Source of the DNA: Rheinheimera sp.
Lineage (GTDB): Bacteria; Pseudomonadota; Gammaproteobacteria; Enterobacterales; Alteromonadaceae
DNA length: 64,000 nucleotides
Assembly (NCBI GenBank): GCA_003543135.1
Contig: DPJG01000022.1
Coordinates: 1 to 64,000 of the forward strand
Direction of reading: 5' to 3'
A program made the translations under genes and the position numbers. This document shows positions 16,351 to 24,566 of the stretch, piece by piece. The first letter of the stretch is position 1, and each line of letters begins with the position of its first letter. Below the pieces are notes generated by a model. It was given only the letters and a program-made list of their open reading frames with translations, ran no database searches and was not told the DNA's origin.

Positions 16351-17931
16351 TCAACCACGCAACCGCGCTGCTAATACATCGGCATTACGCCAGGCCAGCG
16401 CATAAAGTGTCAGTTGTGGATTGGCCCCCAGACTGCTCGGCAGTACTGAACCATCAATCACTGATAAATTTTGCAGCTGATAATGACTGCCATTGGCATC
16501 TACCACCCCTTTGGCCGCATCGGCGCTCATATTACAACCGCCCATCACATGCGCTGACGCCAGCGCCGCGCGGTAGGTTTTGAGCGGTAAACCGGCAATA
16601 GCGGTTTTGGCCTGCTGCCAGCTGCTGTATAACATGGCGTCCTGATGCACCGGCATCACGGCCTCGGCTCCGGCGGCAAATTGTAACTCGGCCATCGCCA
16701 AATAAGCCTGTTGCACACCCCGCCATAAATAATCGGTCAGCGGATAATCCACTACGGGCTCACCATCGGCGTCCAGCTGCACCTCCCCACCCTGAGCATC
16801 CGGGTGAAAACCATCGCGCAGCAGCGCTATCATCACCTGCAAATGATTAAATTTTTGCATCATGCCGGCATGCAGCTCGGCCATACCTGTCAGTTTGGAC
16901 GCCATCAGTACCGGATGCACCGGCGGCACTTCCAGCTTAAAACCGGCTTCATCCCCTTTGGGCCAGACAAACTGGTCGGAATAAATCGACTGCGGCGCAC
17001 CGGCATGGCCCGACACCGCATCACGAAACAAAGCACCAGAAATCACACTGGGATGCAGATACGTATGTTTACCCAAGCGGCCTGACGGGTTCGGCACCTT
17101 AGAGCGCAACAACAAAGCCGGTGAGTTAATGGCCCCGCCCGCCAGCACATAATGCCGTGCTTTAAACCGCAGTTTTACCGAAGGGGTTGGCTGATAATGC
17201 TGATCAACAGGCACCGCATCCAGCTGCAGAATGTGCTCACCCCGCCACTGAAACTGCCGGGCCGACACTCTGCTCACCAACAAGGCACCGGCTTCAAGCG
17301 CAGCCGGAATAGTGGTCACCAGCATCGACTGTTTGGCATTAAGTGGACATCCCATACCGCAATAACCCAAATTGGCACAGCCATGCACATTGCGTTCAAT
17401 CACAGTGTATTGCCAGCCCAGGTTTTCACAGCCGCGTTTTAATGCCGCATTATTGGGGTTTGGCGGCACCTGCCACTCGGAAATATGCAGCCGGCCGGCT
17501 GCTTTGGCAAAATAAGGCTCAAGGCTGTGTTCAGCGCTAAAATCCAGGCCAAACTCAGCTTGCCAATAATCCAGCGTCGGTTTGGGCGTGCGGATAGAAG
17601 TGGTCCAGTTAACGGTGGTGGAACCACCCACGGTACGGCCCTGCAAAATGGCAATGGCCTGATCTTTGGTTTTGCGGCCGGCACCATCCTGATATAAATG
17701 CGGATAAGCCCAGCGCTCCTGCTGGCGAAAATCGCTGCTACTCCACAGTGCGCCCTGCTCCAGCATAATCACCGACAAACCCGCCTGAGTCAGAATTTCG
17801 GCTGTCATGCCACCACCGGCGCCGGTGCCGATAATCACCACGTCCGCTTCAAACTGCTGATCTTCCGTTAAAGTTGCAGCATCAATATGGCGCCAGCCTT
17901 TGGCCAGGCCGGTTTTAATTGGATCATTCAT
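16351..17931 (-). CDS. GMC-family oxidoreductase (FAD dehydrogenase large subunit)
   Basis: GMC enzymes oxidise alcohols or sugars using FAD. The 526 residues show the FAD fold VVIIGTGAGGGMTAEIL, GRTVGGSTTVNWTTS, the family cysteine stretch CANLGYCGMGCPLNAKQ, and the C-terminal HVMGGCNMSADAAKG with SVIDGSVLPSSLGANP. The frame is open for 58 more codons upstream, but MNDPIKTGL at 17931 fits and overlaps the previous gene by 8 bases. The partner upstream has a twin-arginine signal, suggesting the complex is exported folded. This resembles gluconate or sorbitol dehydrogenase-type small/large subunit pairs. The substrate is unknown. Confidence 0.88.
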   Translation of the reverse strand: MNDPIKTGLAKGWRHIDAATLTEDQQFEADVVIIGTGAGGGMTAEILTQAGLSVIMLEQGALWSSSDFRQQERWAYPHLYQDGAGRKTKDQAIAILQGRTVGGSTTVNWTTSIRTPKPTLDYWQAEFGLDFSAEHSLEPYFAKAAGRLHISEWQVPPNPNNAALKRGCENLGWQYTVIERNVHGCANLGYCGMGCPLNAKQSMLVTTIPAALEAGALLVSRVSARQFQWRGEHILQLDAVPVDQHYQPTPSVKLRFKARHYVLAGGAINSPALLLRSKVPNPSGRLGKHTYLHPSVISGALFRDAVSGHAGAPQSIYSDQFVWPKGDEAGFKLEVPPVHPVLMASKLTGMAELHAGMMQKFNHLQVMIALLRDGFHPDAQGGEVQLDADGEPVVDYPLTDYLWRGVQQAYLAMAELQFAAGAEAVMPVHQDAMLYSSWQQAKTAIAGLPLKTYRAALASAHVMGGCNMSADAAKGVVDANGSHYQLQNLSVIDGSVLPSSLGANPQLTLYALAWRNADVLAARLRG

Positions 17932-18436
17932 AAGCGCGAAACTCCGGCGCTGTATAAGCAAGCGCCTGCCAATGCGCCGGCTGGCCATAATAAGCCGCCA
18001 GCAATAATTCCCGCAGGCCGTTATAAGCCTGTTGTAACAAGGTGAGATAACTGTCGCGCCAGCTACTGAGTAGCTGCAGCCGCTGCTCCAGCGACAATTC
18101 GCCAAGCGCCAACAGATGGCCGGTCAGCGCCAGCCTGGTCAGCTGCTGTGACAATAAAAAAAACAGCTGTTGTAATTCCGCCTGCTGGCGTTTGGGCAAA
18201 AAGGGTAAATAGTCCAGCACCGCCTGGCGGGTGCTTTGCAGCGCCTGCTGTTGCTCAGCTTCAGTTTTGGGTAAAGCGCCAAGCAAAATAGCAGGCAACA
18301 AAGCGTCCAGCACCAGACTGGCGTTCTGCTGCTGTTGGGTTTTGTCAGCCTCGCTGAACATTGGGTACAGCGTTAACCCAGTGGCTAAAGTTGCGCCAGC
18401 GGCCAGGCCAAGCATGATAAACTGTCGTCTTTGCAT
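17924..18436 (-). CDS. Tat-signal small subunit partner of the GMC oxidoreductase
   Basis: The protein has 170 residues. The N-terminus MQRRQFIMLGLAAGATLATG is a twin-arginine signal. The body is leucine- and glutamine-rich helix, resembling the small subunits (gluconate 2-dehydrogenase subunit 3 type) that carry a GMC enzyme through the Tat pathway. The stop overlaps the start of the GMC gene by 8 bases, showing coupling. The pair is inserted between the yheS group and yheT and is not part of the enteric order. The precise family is inferred from context. Confidence 0.75.
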   Translation of the reverse strand: MQRRQFIMLGLAAGATLATGLTLYPMFSEADKTQQQQNASLVLDALLPAILLGALPKTEAEQQQALQSTRQAVLDYLPFLPKRQQAELQQLFFLLSQQLTRLALTGHLLALGELSLEQRLQLLSSWRDSYLTLLQQAYNGLRELLLAAYYGQPAHWQALAYTAPEFRAYE

Positions 18437-18522
18437 CTGCGGTACACTCCGCCTGCTGATAAAGGCAAGCCGGCTCTGATTAGACCAGTAGTAAAAGGCA
18501 TTGTTAATGAGGAACTTCTAAA

Positions 18523-19530
18523 TTGCAAGCACGGCAAAAACCAGAGCAAATTACTGATTTACCTGAATTTAAGCCAGCCTGGTGGCTGAAAAACTGCCAT
18601 CTGCAAACCATTATGGCGAAATACCTGGCGCCGAAAAAGCCACTGCCGCACCAAGCCGAGCTGCTGCAGCTGCCAGACGGCGATGAGCTGATGTTATGTT
18701 TTGGCCAAACCCCACCTGCCAAAGCGCAGGCGCTGGTGGTGCTGCTGCATGGCCTGGAAGGCAATATTCACAGCCATTATGTGCGCGGTATGCTGCACAG
18801 TTTGCAGCAACAGGGTTTTGCCGCTGTGTTAATGCATTTTCGCGGTTGCCATGGGCAGGCTAATAAACTGCCACGGGCTTATCATTCGGGCGACACCGAA
18901 GATTTACGTTTTGTGCTTCATACTTTAAAGGCGCGTTATCCGGGCGTACCGCTGGCCGCAGTTGGTTTTTCGCTGGGGGGTAATGTACTGATGAAATATT
19001 GTGGGGAAACTGCAAAGCACTGCCCGCTTTATGCTGCTGCGGCAGTGTCGGCACCACTACAGTTATCCGCCAGCGCCGATCGTATTAACCGCGGTTTTAG
19101 CAAAGTCTATCAGCGTTATTTATTAAACCGGCTGAAAGCCACCATGCAGCGCAAACTAAACCGTCATGCCGACTTCCCACTCGCCATCAGAGCAGACGAC
19201 ATTCAGCGCCTGCAAAGCATCCGCGAATTTGACCAGCAGCTGACAGCACCCTTGCATGGTTTTGCCGATGCCGAAGATTACTACCGCCGCTCCAGTGCCA
19301 AGGCTTATTTGCGCACTATTGCGCGGCCACATCTGCTGATCCACGCCAAAGATGACCCATTTCTGGCTGCTGAAGCCATCCCAACGGCTGAAGAGCTGAG
19401 CCCTTATAGCCAACTGCTGCTCAGTGAATATGGTGGTCATGTTGGTTTTGTCAGCGGAGCTATACCAGGGCAACCACGTTATTGGCTGGATCTGGTGATA
19501 CCGGCGTTTTTCCAACAACATTTACCTTAA
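18523..19530 (+). CDS. yheT: Alpha/beta hydrolase YheT
   Basis: The protein has 335 residues. The YheT family opening WWLKNCHLQTIMAKYL is present, followed by the oxyanion region LLHGLEGNIHSHYVRGM. The nucleophile elbow is GFSLGG (Ser near residue 150). The likely catalytic Asp is in HAKDDPF and the His in GGHVGF. The enteric homologue is a predicted esterase/hydrolase of unknown substrate. The start is an unusual TTG at 18523, with a GAGGA ribosome site (18509-18513). yheU follows by 13 bases in the same order as E. coli. Confidence 0.92.
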   Translation: MQARQKPEQITDLPEFKPAWWLKNCHLQTIMAKYLAPKKPLPHQAELLQLPDGDELMLCFGQTPPAKAQALVVLLHGLEGNIHSHYVRGMLHSLQQQGFAAVLMHFRGCHGQANKLPRAYHSGDTEDLRFVLHTLKARYPGVPLAAVGFSLGGNVLMKYCGETAKHCPLYAAAAVSAPLQLSASADRINRGFSKVYQRYLLNRLKATMQRKLNRHADFPLAIRADDIQRLQSIREFDQQLTAPLHGFADAEDYYRRSSAKAYLRTIARPHLLIHAKDDPFLAAEAIPTAEELSPYSQLLLSEYGGHVGFVSGAIPGQPRYWLDLVIPAFFQQHLP

Positions 19531-19543
19531 GGATTGTTCTCAG

Positions 19544-19783
19544 ATGCTGATCCCTTATCAACAACTGAACCCCGACACTTTACAGGCGCTGGTGGAAGCT
19601 TTTGTGCTGCGCGAAGGCACCGACTATGGCGACTTTGAAACCAGCCTGGCTGACAAAGTGGCCATGGTGCTGATGCAAATCCAGCAGGGCAAGGTGCTTA
19701 TTGTGTATTCTGAGCAGGAAGAGTCCGTCGATTTAGTGACAGAGCGGGATTATCGCCACATGCTGGCCGCCGGGCAAAGCTGA
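19544..19783 (+). CDS. yheU: YheU family (UPF0270) protein
   Basis: The 79-residue protein begins MLIPYQQLNPDTLQAL and contains FVLREGTDYGDFE, the family signatures. The function is unknown. It follows yheT closely and converges on cysQ with 6 bases between the stops. Confidence 0.93.
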   Translation: MLIPYQQLNPDTLQALVEAFVLREGTDYGDFETSLADKVAMVLMQIQQGKVLIVYSEQEESVDLVTERDYRHMLAAGQS

Positions 19784-19789
19784 GCGCGG

Positions 19790-20623
19790 TTACAGCTGCG
19801 GCAACTCGCGGCCGGAATGATGGGCAGTGATCAACTGGGGCCAGCCAACACTGGACTGGCCTATTACCATAAAATCAGGATTGGCCAGAGTTTCACGCTG
19901 GTTATAACTTAGCGGATAAAACTGGCTGTCGAGAATTTTACCGCCGGCTTCTTCCACAATAATATGCACGGCACCCGTGTCCCATTCGCCGGTGGGGCCA
20001 AGGCGCAAATAACAGTCGGCGCCCCCTTCGGCCACTAAACAGCTTTTTAAACTGCAGCTGCCAAGGGGCACAAATTCCACATCCTGACCTGTAGCCAGCA
20101 AAGCATGAATACGTTCCAGCGGCTGGCGACGGCTCACCGCAATACGCAGCGGCAAACCGGCGTGATGCTGGCGCACCTTGATATGGTTAATTAAATTGCG
20201 TTGTTGTTTAAAAGCGCCGTGGCCGCGGGTGGCGTAATAACAAATTTGTTCTTTGGGCCAATAAATCACGCCAAGCGCCGGCCAGCCATGTTCAACCAGC
20301 GCGATACTGACGGCAAAGTCGCCACTTCTGGCAACAAATTCCTGGGTGCCGTCCATTGGGTCAATCAGCCAATAACGCGGCCAGTGCTGACGCTGCGCCA
20401 GCGGCACTAAATTGCTTTCTTCAGAGATAATAGGAATGTCCGGCGTCAGGCTGCTGAGCCGGTCGATAATGATCTGGTTAGCGGCATAATCTGCACTGGT
20501 CACAGGGCTGTTGTCGTCTTTGGCGTTATGCTCGTAGTCACCACTTTGGTACATCTGCCAGAGCACAGCGCCGGCTTCAGCAGCGGCTGCTTTGACCGGT
20601 TCTAACAGTTTACTTAAAAACAT
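19790..20623 (-). CDS. cysQ: 3'(2'),5'-bisphosphate nucleotidase CysQ
   Basis: CysQ dephosphorylates PAP and PAPS produced during sulfate assimilation. It is a metal-dependent phosphatase of the inositol monophosphatase fold. Visible motifs are DNSPVTSADYAA, IPIISEES, WLIDPMDGTQEFV (metal-binding aspartates) and the C-terminal GPTGEWDTGAVHIIVEEAG. The start at 20623 (MFLSKLLEPV) gives 277 residues; the open frame runs 15 codons further but into nudE. It overlaps the end of nudE by 14 bases, so the two are co-transcribed. Confidence 0.94.
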   Translation of the reverse strand: MFLSKLLEPVKAAAAEAGAVLWQMYQSGDYEHNAKDDNSPVTSADYAANQIIIDRLSSLTPDIPIISEESNLVPLAQRQHWPRYWLIDPMDGTQEFVARSGDFAVSIALVEHGWPALGVIYWPKEQICYYATRGHGAFKQQRNLINHIKVRQHHAGLPLRIAVSRRQPLERIHALLATGQDVEFVPLGSCSLKSCLVAEGGADCYLRLGPTGEWDTGAVHIIVEEAGGKILDSQFYPLSYNQRETLANPDFMVIGQSSVGWPQLITAHHSGRELPQL

Positions 20624-21188
20624 CCTGATGACTTTCCAGATACTTTTTCGCCAGAAACAAGGCCGCAATACTGCGGGCTTCGGTAAAATCGGCTTGTAGT
20701 AATAACTCGTCGAAGTCCTGCCAGCGCCATTTCACCAGTTCCAGCGGCTCAGGCTCGTCGCCTGGCAGGCTTTGCGGGTAAAGACCAGTGGCAAGAACTA
20801 TCTGCATTGTAGCATTAAAATATCCCGGAGCCAGCGCCACACTTTTCAGTGGTACTAAAGTATTAGCGCCAAAACCTGCTTCTTCTTTCAGCTCACGGTT
20901 GGCGGCGTCCAGCACTTCCTCACCCGGGTCGACTAAACCTTTGGGAAAACCCAGCTGATAGTCGTGGGTGCCGGCGCTGTATTCACGGATCAGGTAAAAA
21001 TGTTCCGCATCAGGGCAAGCCACCACCATCACGGCGCCACGGCCCGAACCGCGCATCCGTTCAAATAAACGTTGTTCACCATTACTAAATTGCAGCTGGA
21101 TTTGCTCAATTTTAAACAAGCGGCTTTGCGCCACTATTTCCTGACTGAGAATTTGCGGTTTTTGTTTGTCGTCCTGACGTTCAGCCAT
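20610..21188 (-). CDS. nudE: ADP-compound hydrolase NudE
   Basis: NudE is a Nudix hydrolase of ADP-ribose, Ap3A and NADH. The Nudix box GLVDPGEEVLDAANRELKEEAGF is complete. The flanking RGSGRGAVMVV and YQLGFPKG are family-typical. The start at 21188 (MAERQDDK) gives 192 residues, the usual length; the frame upstream crosses into the divergent yrfG promoter and is rejected. It forms a two-gene operon with cysQ (14-base overlap). Confidence 0.93.
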   Translation of the reverse strand: MAERQDDKQKPQILSQEIVAQSRLFKIEQIQLQFSNGEQRLFERMRGSGRGAVMVVACPDAEHFYLIREYSAGTHDYQLGFPKGLVDPGEEVLDAANRELKEEAGFGANTLVPLKSVALAPGYFNATMQIVLATGLYPQSLPGDEPEPLELVKWRWQDFDELLLQADFTEARSIAALFLAKKYLESHQDVFK

Positions 21189-21240
21189 ACCACTGCCTCT
21201 GCTACAATGCCTGTTCTGCGCTCTACTATAAATCGAACAG

Positions 21241-21930
21241 ATGGAAAAACCTATGCTGGACTGGGCGAATATCGACACTGTGTTACTGGATATGGACGGC
21301 ACCCTGCTGGACCTACATTTTGACAATTATTTCTGGCTGGAACATTTGCCGAAGCGCTGGAGTGAAATCAGCGGCATTAGCACTGAAGAGGCCAAAGCAC
21401 AACTCAAAGCCGAATATGATGTACTGCAAGGCAAGCTGGAGTGGTATTGCCTGGATTATTGGGGCAAAAGGCTACAACTGCCTATTACCGAATTAAAACG
21501 TGAAGTGATGCACAAAATTGCCATGCGTGCCGACGTGCCTGACTTTTTAACGGCGCTGAAAAAAAGTGGCCGCAACATTGTGCTGGTGACCAATGCTCAC
21601 CCTGGTAGTTTGTCGTTAAAAATTGAGCGTACTGAGCTCAGTAACTATATCAGCGAGCTGATTTCGACCCACGAATTTGGCGTGACCAAAGAAAGTCAGG
21701 CGCTGTGGCATAAACTGCAGGCCCGCCTGGGTTTTAACCCCAAACGCACTTTGTTTGTTGACGACAGCCTGCCCATTTTGCACGCCGCCAAAGAGTTTGG
21801 TATTGCGCATTTGCTGGCTGTTGCCAACCCCGACAGCCAGCTGCCGGTGCGCAGCATTACCGAATTCCCGGCTATTACCGACTATACGGTATTGCTGGAT
21901 GAAATTTTGTTAGCCAGCCGGCTCGCCTAA
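21241..21930 (+). CDS. yrfG: HAD-family GMP/IMP nucleotidase YrfG
   Basis: The HAD motif I is DTVLLDMDGTLLDLHFDNYF. Motif II is the LVTNAHP segment. Motifs III and IV are in the K of FGVTKE and in TLFVDDSLPIL. The E. coli homologue dephosphorylates purine mononucleotides. The 229-residue length is normal. The gene is divergent from nudE, its usual neighbour. A second in-frame ATG at 21253 is also possible, as neither has a strong ribosome site. Confidence 0.92.
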   Translation: MEKPMLDWANIDTVLLDMDGTLLDLHFDNYFWLEHLPKRWSEISGISTEEAKAQLKAEYDVLQGKLEWYCLDYWGKRLQLPITELKREVMHKIAMRADVPDFLTALKKSGRNIVLVTNAHPGSLSLKIERTELSNYISELISTHEFGVTKESQALWHKLQARLGFNPKRTLFVDDSLPILHAAKEFGIAHLLAVANPDSQLPVRSITEFPAITDYTVLLDEILLASRLA

Positions 21931-22031
21931 ATAAGCTCAGGCCAGCAAATAACCCACACTTATCGACTTTGTTGTGACTAAAGCCCTACAAAAGCCTGCA
22001 CCCTTGATATTGCAGGCTTTTTTATGCCCAC

Positions 22032-22601
22032 TTACATATGCTGTTTCAGCACACTCAGCACTTTGCGGGTAAGTAGCGCCACGGCCAAAGCCAGGATGGC
22101 GGCGGCCGGCACTATCCACCAGCCCATCACCTCGGGCATCGCCATAGGCGGCACCGACACAAAACCCACCACTATGCTGTTGCCATGGGGCGTAGACCAA
22201 ACCCCCACCGACTCTGGCAGCAGAAATTTGGCACCGGCGATAAACAGCAAACACATGGCCGTGCTAAAACCAAACACCGCCATGGCAAAATACAGCGTGG
22301 CCGTTGCACTTTTTTTCATACTTTGAATGGCTTTAAAACCCCGTGGCGGCGGCGCGCCTTCTTCAATATGGGCAATATATTGTGCCGCCAGCTGCCGCGG
22401 TTCACCAAAACCACGCAAGATAGCCACAACATCAGCGCTGTTGCCGGCGGCTTCCTGCTGCTCTATCACATCAAACAAATGGCTTTCAATTTCGCGGATC
22501 ACTTCCTGGCTTTCATGAGGAGCGAGGCGTGCCAGATAACGGCGTAAATCATTCAGATAACGATGAATGCTGTCGTTGTTGTTTAATGCTGACTGTTGCA
22601 T
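22032..22601 (-). CDS. HAAS-domain membrane protein
   Basis: The protein has 189 residues. The N-terminal cytoplasmic part (about 1-80) has the HAAS/DUF1700-type signature RYLARLAPHESQEVIREIESHL with GFGEPRQLAAQYI. Three hydrophobic stretches follow (near 98-122, 140-155 and 160-180). HAAS proteins are typically encoded beside PadR regulators and are thought to transmit an envelope signal or be controlled by them. Its ribosome site AAAGGAG lies in the end of padR, and only one base separates the genes, so it is the second gene of a padR operon. Confidence 0.82.
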   Translation of the reverse strand: MQQSALNNNDSIHRYLNDLRRYLARLAPHESQEVIREIESHLFDVIEQQEAAGNSADVVAILRGFGEPRQLAAQYIAHIEEGAPPPRGFKAIQSMKKSATATLYFAMAVFGFSTAMCLLFIAGAKFLLPESVGVWSTPHGNSIVVGFVSVPPMAMPEVMGWWIVPAAAILALAVALLTRKVLSVLKQHM

Positions 22602-22602
22602 C

Positions 22603-22980
22603 TCAGACTCCTTTCATTTGCAGGGGTTGTGGGCCGGGGTTGGCTAGCAAAAATTCAATATCGGTGACCGACTGACGCCAAAGCTGGGTTAAATCTGTCA
22701 GCTTTTGCGCACCCAAGGCCGTCAGCTGGTAATACTTGCGCGGCCTGCTGTCACCTTCCTGCACCCACTGTGCGTCCACCAGTTCGTCACGTTTGAGCCT
22801 GTCCATCAGCGGATACAAAGTGCCTTCGGTAATGGTGGTCGACGGCAGGCTTTGTAATAACTTCAGCAGTTCCAGCCCATATAAAGTGCGCTGTTGTAAA
22901 GCCGCCAGAATGGCCAGTTCCAGGGTGCCTTTGCGCAGCTGCACTTCCCATTTTTCCATCAGAGCGTCGTTCGGGTTCAT
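22603..22980 (-). CDS. PadR-family transcriptional regulator
   Basis: The winged-helix PadR fold is recognised from the opening KGTLELAILAALQQRTLYGLEL, ITEGTLYPLMDRLKRDELV and SRPRKYYQLTALGAQKL. The 125-residue length is usual for the short PadR class. The ribosome site AAGGTG precedes the ATG at 22980. A perfect palindrome at 23028-23048 overlaps its promoter, so autoregulation is likely. The inducer is unknown. Confidence 0.9.
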   Translation of the reverse strand: MNPNDALMEKWEVQLRKGTLELAILAALQQRTLYGLELLKLLQSLPSTTITEGTLYPLMDRLKRDELVDAQWVQEGDSRPRKYYQLTALGAQKLTDLTQLWRQSVTDIEFLLANPGPQPLQMKGV

Positions 22981-23014
22981 TTGTCACCTTGTGAGGCCAA
23001 AGGGCTGGCCTTGC

Positions 23015-23043
23015 TATGTATTGAACTATACCTTGTATTGCAA
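23015..23043 (-). promoter_or_regulatory. padR operon promoter
   Basis: On the minus strand TTGCAA (positions 23038-23043) and TACATA (23015-23020) are exactly 17 bases apart, about 35-60 bases before the padR ATG. The -35 lies inside the palindrome at 23028-23048. Confidence 0.6.
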
Positions 23044-23048
23044 GGTAT
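23028..23048. promoter_or_regulatory. Probable PadR operator
   Basis: ATACCTTG-TATTG-CAAGGTAT is a perfect inverted repeat with 8-base arms and a 5-base spacer. It covers the -35 of the padR promoter, as expected for an autorepressor site. Confidence 0.65.
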
Positions 23049-23302
23049 GCTGTTGAGCATAGTGATGGGGGTTTCAAAGATCAAGTTTATTTTTTAAGCA
23101 ATAGTGCTTTTGGGGCTTTGGATTTCAGCTTGCAGCTGATGGGGCTTTGCCGGGGGGCGGGCTACTCACACTGATAGGTGACGCTTTTGTTCAATCACAT
23201 AGGTAACAGTTATCTGGTTTGTTTGCTGTTTGACGTTGTTTTTTTGGTTGATGCCTGCGGCATGGCGCGTTGTGGTTTTCAGCTTGCAGCTGAGGGTGTT
23301 AT

Positions 23303-23354
23303 GCCGGGTTTCGCCCCGGCAGGCGAGTCACTTTTTGTGTCGACAAAAAGTGAC
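23303..23354. repeat. Double hairpin intergenic repeat
   Basis: GCCGGG-TTTCGC-CCCGGC (23303-23320) is followed 6 bases later by GTCACTTTTTGT-GTCG-ACAAAAAGTGAC (23327-23354). Both stems are perfect. The layout recalls dispersed intergenic repeats that I remember from gammaproteobacterial genomes. One copy is present in this window. Confidence 0.6.
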
Positions 23355-23594
23355 GGAAAAAACGACCCCGGGATCATTCGAAAGCCCGCTGTTTTGACTC
23401 GCTTTTGAGGCACCGCCAAAACTCGGCGGCTGCTAGCGTCAGCCGTCTCAAACAGTTGGCGGCTTAAAACCTCAAAACCGGCCAAAACAACGGCTCACTA
23501 AACGGGGAGGAAAAGCGCTGGCTGAGGGAATTGGTTTTTGGTGCCGATGCCTTTGGTTGGCAAAACTGAAATTTTGCAGAACCAATAGAAACCA

Positions 23595-23708
23595 ATAGGG
23601 TCAGGTCTTGTTTTTTGCCTTTGAGCCAAATTGCTATTTGGTACTCAAAGTCTGGCGTTTTACCTGGAAATGATTTAAAACTGGGCAAAACGCAAGACCT
23701 GACCCTAT
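23595..23708. mobile_element. REPIN/MITE-like inverted-repeat element
   Basis: A perfect 16-base arm, ATAGGGTCAGGTCTTG (23595-23610), is inverted at 23693-23708. Between them lies a further nested inverted repeat, TTTGAG-N-CAAAT against ATTTG-N3-CTCAAA. The element of about 114 bases has no coding capacity. Terminal GGGTCAGG-type palindromes of this kind are often mobilised by REP-associated tyrosine transposases acting in trans; no such gene is in the window. It directly precedes the AT-rich orphan gene. Confidence 0.6.
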
Positions 23709-23801
23709 ATGCGCGAATGAAATTAGTAAATGAAGGCTGTTTCATTTGTGTCTTGCGGGTGTTTTTTCTTTGGAATACATTAAAAGGATTTTCAATTAAG
23801 T

Positions 23802-24566
23802 ATGAACGTTATTAATAAGTTATCTCCTACTGTTTTGCTCCTTGTCGTTGTTTATTTATTTTTTGCATATTACACACCTACAATTTCGTCGAAAGATACC
23901 GAGCTTACAAAATCCTCAAATCATGAGAAAATAAACCACAACAATACAACCTTAGATAAAAATGATTCCCCTAAAAACAAAACAACTACAAATATAGTTT
24001 ACCACCAAGGGGATAGTATTGATTTGGCAGATCTCAACAATGCCAAAAATGAAAATAATTTAGATGAGTTAATTGGTAGTTGGTCTCCGCATTTAGACAA
24101 GAATTCTGAGAAATATAAACACCTCCTGGAAAAATACAAATATTCAAAAGATAATGTTATTGTCGATGGTAGCAATGCCTATATTGCAAACAAAATCAAT
24201 GAAGATATTGAATTTGTGATAATAACAAAGAAATATAGGGATTTAACTATGCATGAACCACTTCATGTGCATGGCGCTCTTTTAGAGCAACTAAATAATT
24301 TGAAAGGGTATGGAGATTGGTCTTATGGGGCAGAGGTGACTGCAAGGAACATATTTTCAGAATATTTCAAACAAGGCAACTATTCAATAAATTCAATACA
24401 GTGCCGTGAAAAGACATGTCTTATAGAGTTCAGTTTCAGCGACTTTAATTTTGCAGTTGAGTTTGTAGACGAGCTCAGAGCAAATCGAAATAAATGCCAA
24501 TGTATACCCGCAGAAACTATTTGGCCTGATCTCAAACTGGCTGTACTTAAACTAGATTTGATATAA
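23802..24566 (+). CDS. AT-rich orphan gene: membrane-anchored or secreted protein of unknown function
   Basis: I do not recognise a family. The 254 residues begin with a hydrophobic anchor (LLLVVVYLFFAYY, about residues 11-23), then a Ser/Thr/Asn/Lys-rich linker to about residue 65. A folded C-terminal part contains IQCREKTCLIEFSF and a nearby CQC, so disulfides outside the cytoplasm are likely. Codons are strongly AT-rich (many AAA, AAT, ATT) compared with its neighbours, pointing to horizontal acquisition. It lies between a repeat region and a second gene-poor stretch, with a weak ribosome site. Similar short CxxxxC motifs occur in uncharacterised proteins that I cannot name. Confidence 0.65.
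   Translation: MNVINKLSPTVLLLVVVYLFFAYYTPTISSKDTELTKSSNHEKINHNNTTLDKNDSPKNKTTTNIVYHQGDSIDLADLNNAKNENNLDELIGSWSPHLDKNSEKYKHLLEKYKYSKDNVIVDGSNAYIANKINEDIEFVIITKKYRDLTMHEPLHVHGALLEQLNNLKGYGDWSYGAEVTARNIFSEYFKQGNYSINSIQCREKTCLIEFSFSDFNFAVEFVDELRANRNKCQCIPAETIWPDLKLAVLKLDLI

Larger units (their letters stand above)
23049..23801. other. Repeat-rich intergenic region without a supported gene
   Basis: About 750 bases hold no convincing gene. The 17-base motif TTTCAGCTTGCAGCTGA occurs twice (23123-23139 and 23277-23293). Two stacked hairpins follow at 23303-23320 and 23327-23354. After these is a long GC-rich stretch rich in GGCGGC/GCCGCC motifs, and then an inverted-repeat element (23595-23708). The open frames here look like products of repeat sequence. 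Confidence 0.6.

Noticed and set aside
17932-18105. N-terminal extension of the GMC oxidoreductase
   Set aside because: It lies inside the upstream Tat-signal gene in another frame and has no similarity to GMC proteins.
23464-23745. Minus-strand frame of 93 residues crossing the inverted-repeat element
   Set aside because: It is translated from repeat sequence, spans the palindromic arms and has no ribosome site; best explained as a chance frame.
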